In this document: positions 1 through 5,857 of the stretch, piece after piece
Numbering within the stretch: position 1 is the stretch's first letter
Layout: each line of letters opens with the position of its first letter
Assembly: GCA_020054175.1 (NCBI GenBank)
Contig: JAGVLR010000204.1
Coordinates: 1-8,236, forward strand
Direction of reading: 5' to 3'
DNA length: 8,236 nt
Origin: Candidatus Dadabacteria bacterium
Lineage (GTDB): Bacteria; Desulfobacterota_D; UBA1144; Nemesobacterales; UBA2774
Notes under the pieces: model-generated
The model's input: only the letters and a program-made list of their open reading frames with translations
Databases searched by the model: none
What the model was told of the DNA's origin: nothing
Program-made: the position numbers and the translations under genes

Positions 1-123
1 GGCGAGGTCGTGGATCTTACGACCCCCATACCGGCCCTCTCCGAATGGGGAATGACGGCTGCCGCGGCGGCTCTCGGAATCGTGTCGGCTGCATATCTCT
101 TGAGAAGGAGACTTCGCGCCTGA
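1..123 (+). CDS. C-terminal end of a surface protein with an IPTL-CTERM-type sorting tail (partial)
   Basis: Only the last 40 codons are present; the gene enters from the left edge and stops at TGA 121-123. The visible protein has the three-part layout of the IPTL-CTERM sorting domain: the motif IPALSEWGM at residues 10-18 of the visible part, a hydrophobic Ala/Leu/Val-rich segment of about 16 residues, then a basic end, LLRRRLRA. In the known family this tail holds an exported protein in the inner membrane until a dedicated exosortase-type peptidase (XrtH is the proposed partner) processes it. The signature residues I-P-x-L-S-E-W-G are all there; only the T of IPTL is replaced by A. The function of the rest of the protein cannot be read. 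No sorting enzyme is encoded in this window. Confidence 0.85.
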   Translation, partial: GEVVDLTTPIPALSEWGMTAAAAALGIVSAAYLLRRRLRA

Positions 124-225
124 AACTCTATCGGGCGATTTATGCAGCAGGTTCGGAACCCTTAATATAAGATAATAGACGCATTCCGTCCCCGCTAAAT
201 GAAAGATATATCCGTCAGGGCCGGA

Positions 226-837
226 TTAATTCTGAGTGGCGGTCAGCTCCCATTTGTACCAGCTGAATACCGCCTGTTTTCCCTGCTCACTCATAGTGAC
301 GGGGTTATCCGACCAGCCTTCGGGCGTCTTCACCTTATACCCGTTCCCCTTCTCCACGAAATGATACGAATCTCCGTTTCCCAGGGTTATGTCGTACGTA
401 TTGCTGCCGGATGACATACTCTGCTTCAGCGTGCAGTTACCGTCGTATTTATAGTTGTTGCTCTTGTTGTTGTAGAGCTTGCAGCGTCCCTCTGCCGCGG
501 CGGATATGGAAGCGGTTTCGTCAGCGGCGCTTCCGGAAGAAGTCTCTTTGCAGTCGGAATCCGGCGAGTAGACAATCGATTGATAGCGTCCGTCTGAGGT
601 GCGTATCACAACACATCTATTAGATCCGCTTTCCGTCCAGTAGCTGTAGGAGCCGCCGTCTTCCTTATTAGTCTTGACCCACGTGTAGCCCCTCTGGGTA
701 ACCATATTCTCGGCCTGCCCTGCCCTCGCGCCGACAAGATCCGACAATCCGTCTACCGTCTCCTGCGCGTTAACGGGCGTAATGCCGTACAATATCGCCG
801 CGCAAATCATCAGCAACGCCAATAATGCGTATCGCAT
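226..837 (-). CDS. Secreted hypothetical protein with an N-terminal LVGARA-type domain
   Basis: A 203-residue protein. Residues 1-24 form a Sec signal peptide: a short basic start (MRY), a hydrophobic core and a VNA/Q cleavage site, so the mature protein is probably periplasmic or secreted. The segment from D33 (DLVGARAGQAENMVTQRGY) to about residue 95 resembles a small domain seen in many uncharacterised exported bacterial proteins, with a Trp/Tyr-rich strand and the NRCVVIRTSDGRYQSI stretch. A Ser/Ala-rich linker follows, then a second region rich in Tyr, Gly and Asn. Four cysteines remain after cleavage (NRC, SDC, GRC, GNC), enough for two disulfides. The start is supported by a GGGAGGTG ribosome site (revcomp of about 842-849) a few bases ahead of the ATG. 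It converges with the gene ending at 123 and diverges from the yceI-like gene. I recognise no specific function; the domain resemblance is from memory of the pattern. Confidence 0.85.
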   Translation of the reverse strand: MRYALLALLMICAAILYGITPVNAQETVDGLSDLVGARAGQAENMVTQRGYTWVKTNKEDGGSYSYWTESGSNRCVVIRTSDGRYQSIVYSPDSDCKETSSGSAADETASISAAAEGRCKLYNNKSNNYKYDGNCTLKQSMSSGSNTYDITLGNGDSYHFVEKGNGYKVKTPEGWSDNPVTMSEQGKQAVFSWYKWELTATQN

Positions 838-1097
838 AAGACACCTCCCCCGGAATTTGTATCTACAATACTAACGCAGTTCCAAAGGGGAACGAAGAGA
901 AATTTACCGGTTAGTGAATTATTAAAAGTGTCGGCGCCGGACGGCCCTGCTTAAAGCATGCTATGAGACCCGAACCGGGGCAGGAACGGATTTTATTCTG
1001 AAATAATTACGTTCATGTGGTATTTTTTGAATCCATAAAACTTTATGCTCATCTGAAAGTTCAAGATGTTATAGATACTCCAAGGAGGTTGTACGAC

Positions 1098-1718
1098 ATG
1101 AAGGTTTTTAACGGAATCGCTTTTTCAATGCTCGCGGCCGCCGCGCTCTGGCTTGCCGCCCCCACGGCTTCGATGGCCGAGCCGGTCGTATACCAGATCG
1201 ACCCGGCGCACTCGCAGGTAATTTTCAAGGTTAAGCACCTCGGCATAAGTAACGTCACCGGCAGGTTCGACATATTCGAGGGAAGCTATACTTTCGACTC
1301 CGACAACGCCGCGAACTCGAAGGTCGAGGCCACGATAAGCGCCGCAAGCGTCAACACCAACGAGGCCGACCGCGACAAGCATCTCCGTTCGGACGAATTC
1401 CTCAACGTCGAAAAGCACCCGAATATCACCTTTAAAAGTAAGAGCGTGACAAAAGATCCCGGCGACTCCGACGACTACACGATAGTCGGCGATCTCACAA
1501 TTAACGGCGTTACGAAGGAAGTCGAGCTCGACGCCGAGTACGGCGGTAAGACGACCGACCCTTGGGGCAACGGACGCACGGCATTCGAAGCCGAGACTAA
1601 GATAAACAGGAAAGACTTCGGGCTTACATGGAACAAAACGCTCGACGCGGGCGGGCTCGTCGTCGGCGACGAGGTGAAAATAACCCTAGAAGTAGAGGGA
1701 ATTCACAAGAAGCAGTAA
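1098..1718 (+). CDS. YceI-family periplasmic lipid-binding protein
   Basis: A 206-residue protein of the YceI family, lipocalin-like beta barrels that bind isoprenoid or other amphiphilic lipids in the periplasm. The signal peptide covers residues 1-27 (cleavage ASMA/EP). The mature protein opens with the family hallmark: YQIDPAHSQVIFKVKHLG, then VTGRF. The central segment SDEFLNVEKHPNITFKS and the later GDLTINGVTKEVEL are also classic, as is the ending with KINRKDFGLTW and VGDEVKITLEVEG. Length fits the family (about 190-210). I place the start at ATG 1098 because AAGGAGG at 1082-1088 lies nine bases ahead of it and the signal peptide begins there; the in-frame ATG at 1017 would add 27 non-signal-like residues. 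It appears to be transcribed alone and ends at a strong terminator (1734-1760). The ligand cannot be read from sequence. Some homologues are induced by stress or high pH, but nothing here shows regulation. Confidence 0.95.
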   Translation: MKVFNGIAFSMLAAAALWLAAPTASMAEPVVYQIDPAHSQVIFKVKHLGISNVTGRFDIFEGSYTFDSDNAANSKVEATISAASVNTNEADRDKHLRSDEFLNVEKHPNITFKSKSVTKDPGDSDDYTIVGDLTINGVTKEVELDAEYGGKTTDPWGNGRTAFEAETKINRKDFGLTWNKTLDAGGLVVGDEVKITLEVEGIHKKQ

Positions 1719-1733
1719 AACGGCTTAGTATCG

Positions 1734-1760
1734 GGAGAGGGCGTCTGCCCTCTCCTTTTT
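1734..1760 (+). terminator. Rho-independent terminator of the YceI-family gene
   Basis: A perfect 9-bp stem (GGAGAGGGC at 1734-1742 pairing with GCCCTCTCC at 1747-1755) closes a four-base loop (GTCT) and is followed directly by five T (1756-1760). It begins 15 bases after the yceI-like stop codon. Only the plus strand has a T run after the stem, so it probably does not terminate the convergent gene at 1794-2498. Confidence 0.9.
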
Positions 1761-1793
1761 ATTGTTCCAACTTTATCGGTTTCAGAACTCCTG

Positions 1794-2498
1794 CTACTGC
1801 GCCGGCTGCGGAGGCGCCTGCTGCTGCATCATCTGGGAGATGTCTCTTTCCGTTATCTTAATGCCCGTTAAATCGCAGAGGCCGGCCGAGTCGGGCGAGT
1901 TCTTCTTCACCTCGACGGCGGTTTCCTTAATCGCCAGATCCTGCACGTTGGCTACCGTTTCGAGCATTATGAAGTCGTCGGTGATGCACATTTCAATTCC
2001 TTGCGGGAAGCTCCACATACTGCACTGCTCTCCGCTTACTGTTTTTTGACCCTTAACCATTCCCCCCATGCCCATCAACTGCTGCTTATTGAAGTCCAGA
2101 GGGTCCTTCCCCTTTATCGATTCGTTTATCTTGGCGAATGTCGGGTCTTTAAACTTCGTGCCGGTGTTGTCGTCGAGGTTTACGACGACTATCCAGCGCT
2201 CTCCGTTTTCGATCCAGGAAACCATCTTTTCATTTCGCTTGACGCTGCCGATCCCGGGCATTGTAATTTGCAGGTTTTCTTTCAAACATACTTTCCTCCC
2301 ATAATCCTGAGAGAACTGGATTTTCTCTCCGTTTGCATTTCCCTCGCACTTGTATTTCACCATGTAGTTTTCGAGCGGATGAAGCTTCTGGTTCTGCGCG
2401 TTGGCCGCCAGAGGCGTGAAAACCGCACCGATAACAAGCAGAAGGCACGGGATATACTTAAAGTAACCCGTTAAAGATTCGCTTTTATAACCATTCAT
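1794..2498 (-). CDS. Secreted hypothetical protein, possibly DUF4412-like
   Basis: A 234-residue protein with a long signal peptide: a polar/basic start to residue 14, a hydrophobic core about 16-30 and a cleavage site ANA/Q at 34/35. The mature part is a soluble, mostly beta-like protein with the stretch NYMVKYKCEG near its start, a second region KMVSWIENGERWIVVVNLDDN and KFKDPTF, and paired motifs EQCSMW and EMCITDDFIM. This order of strands resembles DUF4412-type periplasmic proteins, but the match is weak and is my inference. Five cysteines are exported. The C-terminus is a Gln/Pro-rich tail (MMQQQAPPQPAQ), probably disordered. The ATG is supported by GGGGAGGT (revcomp of 2508-2515) nine bases upstream. 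A TATAGT box lies on the minus strand at 2577-2582 without a convincing -35 partner. No function can be assigned. Confidence 0.85.
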   Translation of the reverse strand: MNGYKSESLTGYFKYIPCLLLVIGAVFTPLAANAQNQKLHPLENYMVKYKCEGNANGEKIQFSQDYGRKVCLKENLQITMPGIGSVKRNEKMVSWIENGERWIVVVNLDDNTGTKFKDPTFAKINESIKGKDPLDFNKQQLMGMGGMVKGQKTVSGEQCSMWSFPQGIEMCITDDFIMLETVANVQDLAIKETAVEVKKNSPDSAGLCDLTGIKITERDISQMMQQQAPPQPAQ

Positions 2499-2688
2499 TA
2501 CTACATTACCTCCCCGGTATGGTGTTGTTAAACCGCTTATCTGGATTGTAAGAAATAACGCTTACGAGAAAGAGATACTATACACGAAAGGCGTTTTAAA
2601 ATATATGCATTCGGGATAGATTCAGAAGGTGGAAAGGCATAAAAAACCCTGTACCGGCGGGGCGCTCTATATTCCTAAATGGATCGGA

Positions 2689-2948
2689 TCAGGCTCTTCC
2701 GAACCTTCTCCTGGCAAATATAAACGCCGGGATGGGGCATAGAGGACGAGCCCGCCGAGTGCCGCGGCTCCGCCGCTACCCTCTTCGGCAATGGAGCATC
2801 CGCCGGAGCCTTTCGATCCCCCGGGCCCTTCAGGTCCCGGACCGCCGTTGCAGATGTAATCCGTTCCCCCTATTTCGTCCGGATCGAGCTCTCCGTTCCC
2901 GTCGAGGGAAGGTCTATTTGGGATTATGGAAATACCGTTTGGTGTACA
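2689..2948 (-). pseudogene. 3' remnant of a surface-protein gene: DUF7151-like calcium-type motif, collagen-like triplets and membrane-anchor tail, frameshifted
   Basis: Reading right to left, the minus strand encodes a Cys at 2946-2948 followed by TPNGISII and SLDGNGELDPDEI, then YICNG. This is the pattern of the DUF7151-type repeat of delta/myxobacterial surface proteins (C-x-N-G...D-x-N-G-x-L-D-x-x-E...ICNG). Five Gly-X-Y triplets follow (from GGP GPE to GSG), then CSIAEEGSGGAAALGGLVLYA, the start of a Cys-containing hydrophobic tail. At the CCCC run (plus strand G4, 2734-2737) the frame is lost: the same frame gives a polar, meaningless end stopping at 2667, whereas the other frame continues exactly as expected with IPAFIFARRRFGRA and TGA at 2689-2691. 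There is no signal peptide or start: the remnant begins abruptly two bases from the phosphoesterase stop codon. It looks like the truncated end of a longer exported protein. The alternative is a translated downstream gene spoiled by sequence errors, but the missing 5' part argues against that. Confidence 0.65.
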
Positions 2949-2949
2949 T

Positions 2950-3606
2950 CTAGAACTTCCTGATTTCGAGTGTCCGGACAGTATCTGTAACGTCGAGATA
3001 CGCGTAAGACCGCGTGCCAAGCGGGCCGGGGTTTACGATCTTGCTCCCGGCTATCTTGTCTATGCCCGGGGCTTCGTGGATGTGGCCGGTGAAACAGACG
3101 AGCGGATGGTACTGCTCGATGAATGTCCTGACCGCGCTGCTCCCGACGTGGGCCCCGCTCGATATCGTGTCGTTGAGCGTGCCTATCGGGGGCTGGTGCG
3201 ATACGAGTATCATCGGCACTGTCATGTCGCACCCTTCGAGACCTGTCTCGAGAATGGCCTCGTATTCTTCTTCCGAATATACGTTCGGCGTCGGGCTCGG
3301 CGCCGGAAGGGAGCCTCCCGCGCCGACGATACATACGCCGTTCTGCCTGAAGCTTCTCGCATGCAGGTTTATATTCTCGCGGTAAAGATAGTCGTCGACT
3401 TCTTTAGTATCGCAGTTCCCGGTTACGGCGAGGACGTTAGGGTTATACCACCTCACCTTGTCTATAACCTCACGAGCCTTTTCCTCTCCGCCGAAGTGCG
3501 TTATGTCTCCGCCGATCAGTACAAGGTCGGCCGCGGACAAAGGTTCCTTGAGCAGGTCAATTGGCGCGGAATTGCCGTGAATGTCTACGATGGAAACTAT
3601 TATCAT
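2950..3606 (-). CDS. Calcineurin-like metallophosphoesterase
   Basis: A 218-residue cytosolic protein of the small YfcE/MJ0936-like metallophosphoesterase group. All five metal and catalytic blocks are present in order: D-I-H (residues 8-10), GGD (32-34), GNCD (63-66, the GN-x-D/E block), SHQPP (136-140) and GHIH (174-177), followed by the common NPG turn (192-194). These residues build a two-metal centre that hydrolyses phosphomono- or diesters; the substrate is not defined by the motifs. There is no signal peptide. The gene follows the DAC-domain gene after only 18 bases, so the two are very probably co-transcribed, and a role in degrading a nucleotide made or sensed by the partner is a reasonable inference. 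The Shine-Dalgarno is weak (GAAAAGCG region), which suggests lower output or coupling. Its stop codon abuts the surface-protein remnant. Confidence 0.93.
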   Translation of the reverse strand: MIIVSIVDIHGNSAPIDLLKEPLSAADLVLIGGDITHFGGEEKAREVIDKVRWYNPNVLAVTGNCDTKEVDDYLYRENINLHARSFRQNGVCIVGAGGSLPAPSPTPNVYSEEEYEAILETGLEGCDMTVPMILVSHQPPIGTLNDTISSGAHVGSSAVRTFIEQYHPLVCFTGHIHEAPGIDKIAGSKIVNPGPLGTRSYAYLDVTDTVRTLEIRKF

Positions 3607-3624
3607 AATCGCTTTTCAGTTTCT

Positions 3625-4224
3625 TTAAGACGCTACCGTGCCGCCGGACGCGCTCGCCAGCGAAAGGTTTCTCTCCGCCGAGTATTCCCGGAGGAACCAC
3701 AGCTCGGGGATAATTTCGCCTACAACCTTCCCGTTGTCAAAGACCCTCACCATTGAGCTCTCCGAAACCACTACAGCCACTGAGTTAGTCTTTTTGGTTA
3801 TCGAGGCCCCGGCGAGATGCCTGCTCCCGAAACCGAGCGGGAGGTCTATGTCTTCAGACGCCGGAAATATGTACCTGCATGCCGAAACGAAGATACCGTC
3901 GTCAGACACTATAAACGCGCCGTCCATCTGGGCAAGCTCCTTAACGGTCTCCCGCATGTTCGGATCTTCCACCCTCTTGAGCGAATCGGGATGGCCGTAG
4001 AGCGGGTCGAGTATGAGAGGACGCGAATGCCTGAGCGTCTCCTCGGTATCCGAGATTATGAACATCGTCCCTATCTTCCGCCCTTCCCTCCCCTCGCGCG
4101 CTATCTCGATGCCGAGGCTGAGGACGCTCTCCAAAGTCGCCGTGTTAATATTCCGGGCTGGGCAGCAGATTCCCGCCATCAGCATCCTCTGCTCTTCAAT
4201 CCTCTTCTGGAGCTCTTCTATCAT
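3625..4224 (-). CDS. Stand-alone DAC-domain protein (DisA_N/diadenylate cyclase-like)
   Basis: A 199-residue soluble protein. Residues 1-30 include a charged helix; from about 31 to 175 it matches the DAC (DisA_N) fold: RKIGTMFIISD (49-59), the DGA motif in MDGAFIVSDDG (100-110), and the second nucleotide motif GFGSRHLAGASITKKT (131-146), then a strand pair with VAVVVSESSMVRVF. DAC enzymes join two ATP into cyclic di-AMP using DGA plus RHR; here DGA is intact but the third residue of RHR is Leu (137). It has no membrane segments (unlike CdaA) and no DisA C-terminal DNA-binding part, so by layout it resembles the free-standing cytosolic archaeal DacZ type. A GAGAGGTG ribosome site (revcomp 4229-4236) precedes the ATG. 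It is followed by a metallophosphoesterase and preceded on the same strand by the oxidoreductase, 64 bases away. Whether it makes c-di-AMP, makes another nucleotide or only binds one is open. Confidence 0.88.
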   Translation of the reverse strand: MIEELQKRIEEQRMLMAGICCPARNINTATLESVLSLGIEIAREGREGRKIGTMFIISDTEETLRHSRPLILDPLYGHPDSLKRVEDPNMRETVKELAQMDGAFIVSDDGIFVSACRYIFPASEDIDLPLGFGSRHLAGASITKKTNSVAVVVSESSMVRVFDNGKVVGEIIPELWFLREYSAERNLSLASASGGTVAS

Positions 4225-4235
4225 AAGACACCTCT

Positions 4236-4269
4236 CAGATCTTGGATTAAATATAACAGATTTTGGATT
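4236..4269. repeat. 13-base direct repeat with 21-base period upstream of the DAC-domain gene
   Basis: On the plus strand CAGATCTTGGATT (4236-4248) and CAGATTTTGGATT (4257-4269) match at 12 of 13 positions and are separated by the AT-only spacer AAATATAA. The period of 21 bases is two helical turns, as expected for two protein subunits binding the same face of DNA. In the direction of the DAC gene the nearer copy ends at the Shine-Dalgarno. The spacer reads TTATATTT on the coding strand and could hold a weak -10 box (TATATT), though no -35 is evident. An operator role is inference. Confidence 0.55.
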
Positions 4270-4288
4270 CAGCCGCCCCTGCGAGCCC

Positions 4289-5669
4289 TCAGTCTAAAGG
4301 CTTCATTTCGCCGAATACGGTCGGTATCAGCTCCGATACCGTCGGGTGTATGTGAACGGCGCGCTGTATCACCGTATAGGGCTTTTTCGCGTACATTACA
4401 TCGAGTATCGAGTGTATGGCCTCGTCGCCCTCTATCCCGAGTATGGCCGCCCCGAGTATTTCCCCGCTGCCGGCGTCTACGAGAACCTTTATAAACCCGT
4501 CCGTCTCGCCGCGCTCTACTGCGCGGCTGACGCGAGTCATTTCTCTCTTCCCGACGAGCGCCTTCCTCCCCGACTGCCTGACCTCCCTCTCCGTCATTCC
4601 AGCCCGGCCCAGGGGGCGGGTCGGTGTAGAGCGCGTAGGCAGTTATCCTGTCGCTCACCTTCCTGTCGTCCCCGTCGAGCAAGTTGGCGGCGGCAATCTC
4701 GAAGTCGTTATAGCTGGTATGGGTGAACGCCCCCTTGCCGTTGCAGTCCCCGAGGGCCCATATACCCGGGACGTTCGTCCGGAGATGGTCGTCAACCTTT
4801 ATATACCCCCTTTCGTCCGTGGCTACTCCCGCCTTATCGAGCCCGAGGTCGTCCGTGTTCGGCACACGACCGACAGCCCAGAGGACGTGTGAGCCTGAAA
4901 CCGTCTCTTCACCCGTCTCGCACTCCGTAACCACCTCCGCGCCTTCGGGATGTTTCCGGGCGTAGATACAGTTCGCCCCCGTGACGACATTGATCCCTTC
5001 CTTCTCCATTATTGTCCTGAGGACTTCCGAGACGTCTTCGTCTTCCCTGCCCGCGAGCCTCGCACCCTTCTCTATCACTGTCACCTCGCTGCCGAACCGC
5101 CTGTACATCTGCGCGAATTCGAGGCCGACGTAGCTTCCGCCGATCACGATTAGATGCCGAGGCAAAAAATCGACGTGCATTATGGAAGAGTTGGTGAAGC
5201 ACGGCGTCCCGTCTTCCTCTCCGTCCGGGGGAACGAAGGCGCGGCCGCCCGTGTTTATGAATATCATGTCCGCCTCCAGGAGCTCACCGTTTACGCTCAC
5301 AGTACGCGGCGATTCGAAACGCCCGTGTCCGCGGTAGACGGTTACGTTTTCCATGCCTGCGAGCCAGTCTTCGATGCCCTTCTCGGAAGCGCCGGCGACT
5401 TCGTCCTTTCTGGCTTTGACCTTCTTCATGTCGACGCTCACGCCGCCGTTTACCATGATCCCCAATCTCCCGGCCGTCCTTGCGACGTGCGCCGCGCGGG
5501 CCGATGCGATGAGCGTTTTCGTCGGCGTGCATCCGGTGTTGACGCACGTCCCGCCGAAGAGGTCCCGTTCGAGTATCGCAACCTTCATCCCCGCATCCGA
5601 GAGCCTTCCCGCAAGCGGCGGGCCCGCCTGCCCTGTCCCGATTATTATCGCATCGTATATCTTCGTCAT
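4289..5669 (-). CDS. FAD-dependent pyridine nucleotide-disulfide oxidoreductase (mercuric reductase/dihydrolipoamide dehydrogenase-like), frame broken at a C5 run
   Basis: Group I flavoprotein disulfide reductase, about 459 residues when one base is removed from the C run at 4612-4616. FAD-binding GTGQAGPPLAGRL at 11-23; redox-active pair in GGTCVNTGC (C42, C47); NAD(P)H-binding GGSYVGLE at 177-184; second FAD motif ALGDCNG at 305-311. After the break at about residue 352 the other frame (4597-4289 and just upstream) continues with LGRAGMTEREVR and the dimerisation domain, including the active-site HIHPTVSE (His...Glu) near the end, stopping at TGA 4289. Unbroken, the first frame instead runs on with a meaningless Arg-rich tail to 4269. 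The GTGQAG-PPLA and GREDEDVS stretches match the mercuric-reductase-like FAD oxidoreductases of unknown substrate (RclA-like relatives) better than true lipoamide dehydrogenase. There is no N-terminal metal-binding domain. ATG 5669 has GGAGGGA just upstream. It is the probable first gene of the minus-strand block. Confidence 0.9.
4612..4616 (-). other. Frameshift site: C5 homopolymer in the oxidoreductase gene
   Basis: The coding strand reads CCG-CCCCC-TGGGC at this point. Five C give ...TDPPPGPGW and a wrong frame; four C give ...TDPPLGRAGMTEREV, which joins the two conserved halves of the enzyme without a gap. One extra base in a homopolymer is the simplest explanation. Confidence 0.85.
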
Positions 5670-5725
5670 GTTTTCCCTCCGCGTCTTCGTCAGCCAGCAT
5701 TTGTGCGCCGCGCCCTTATTCTGCC

Positions 5726-5753
5726 ATTATACCGCAACAAACGGGGGTATTAA
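5726..5753 (-). promoter_or_regulatory. Putative sigma70-type promoter of the oxidoreductase-DAC-phosphoesterase block
   Basis: On the minus strand a perfect TATAAT (-10, revcomp of 5726-5731) is preceded after a 16-base spacer by TTAATA (-35, revcomp of 5748-5753; 4 of 6 matches to TTGACA). Transcription would begin near 5719, leaving a leader of about 50 bases to ATG 5669. It lies in the 188-base divergent gap shared with the pdc gene. Confidence 0.5.
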
Positions 5754-5857
5754 TATCATGGACGGGCATGATGCGTAGGATTATTTGATGATATGTTTAA
5801 CTGTGAGGCGAAGCCGCCTTGCCGCCCAATCCAAGATACAGCGGAGGTTTTTATTCC

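Noticed and set aside
207..225. Small inverted repeat (ATCCG...CGGAT) between the convergent genes at 123 and 226
   Set aside because: Only five base pairs and no T run on either strand; not convincing as a terminator.
1017..1097. Earlier in-frame ATG for the YceI-family gene
   Set aside because: The added 27 residues precede and would bury the signal peptide, and the strong AAGGAGG site is placed for ATG 1098.
838..1097. Searched the divergent gap between the secreted protein and the YceI-family gene for promoters or operators
   Set aside because: Only AT-rich stretches and short palindromes such as CCGGCGCCGG (929-943 area) and ACCGGT; no -35/-10 pair with acceptable spacing stood out on either strand.
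2641..2662. Possible terminator on the minus strand after the surface-protein remnant (T6 preceded by GC-rich sequence)
   Set aside because: The T run is good but the stem is only about three CCC/GGG pairs with mismatches inside.
2926..3756. Long plus-strand open frame (276 codons) opposite the phosphoesterase and DAC genes
   Set aside because: It is antisense to two genes with complete family motifs, has an Arg/Val/Tyr-rich composition with no recognisable domain and no ribosome site; it reflects codon bias of the real strand.
4612..4616. Programmed ribosomal frameshifting as the reason for the split oxidoreductase
   Set aside because: The site lacks a typical slippery heptamer with a following Shine-Dalgarno or stem that I can identify, and the family has no known frameshifting; a one-base indel is simpler.
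5154..5753. Plus-strand open frame of 199 codons opposite the oxidoreductase
   Set aside because: It mirrors the FAD-binding domain codons, has no ribosome site and no family resemblance.
5819..5857. Earlier in-frame ATG for pyruvate decarboxylase
   Set aside because: No Shine-Dalgarno precedes it, whereas GGAGG at 5843-5847 is correctly placed for ATG 5858, and PDC proteins normally begin close to the GAYIAARL segment.
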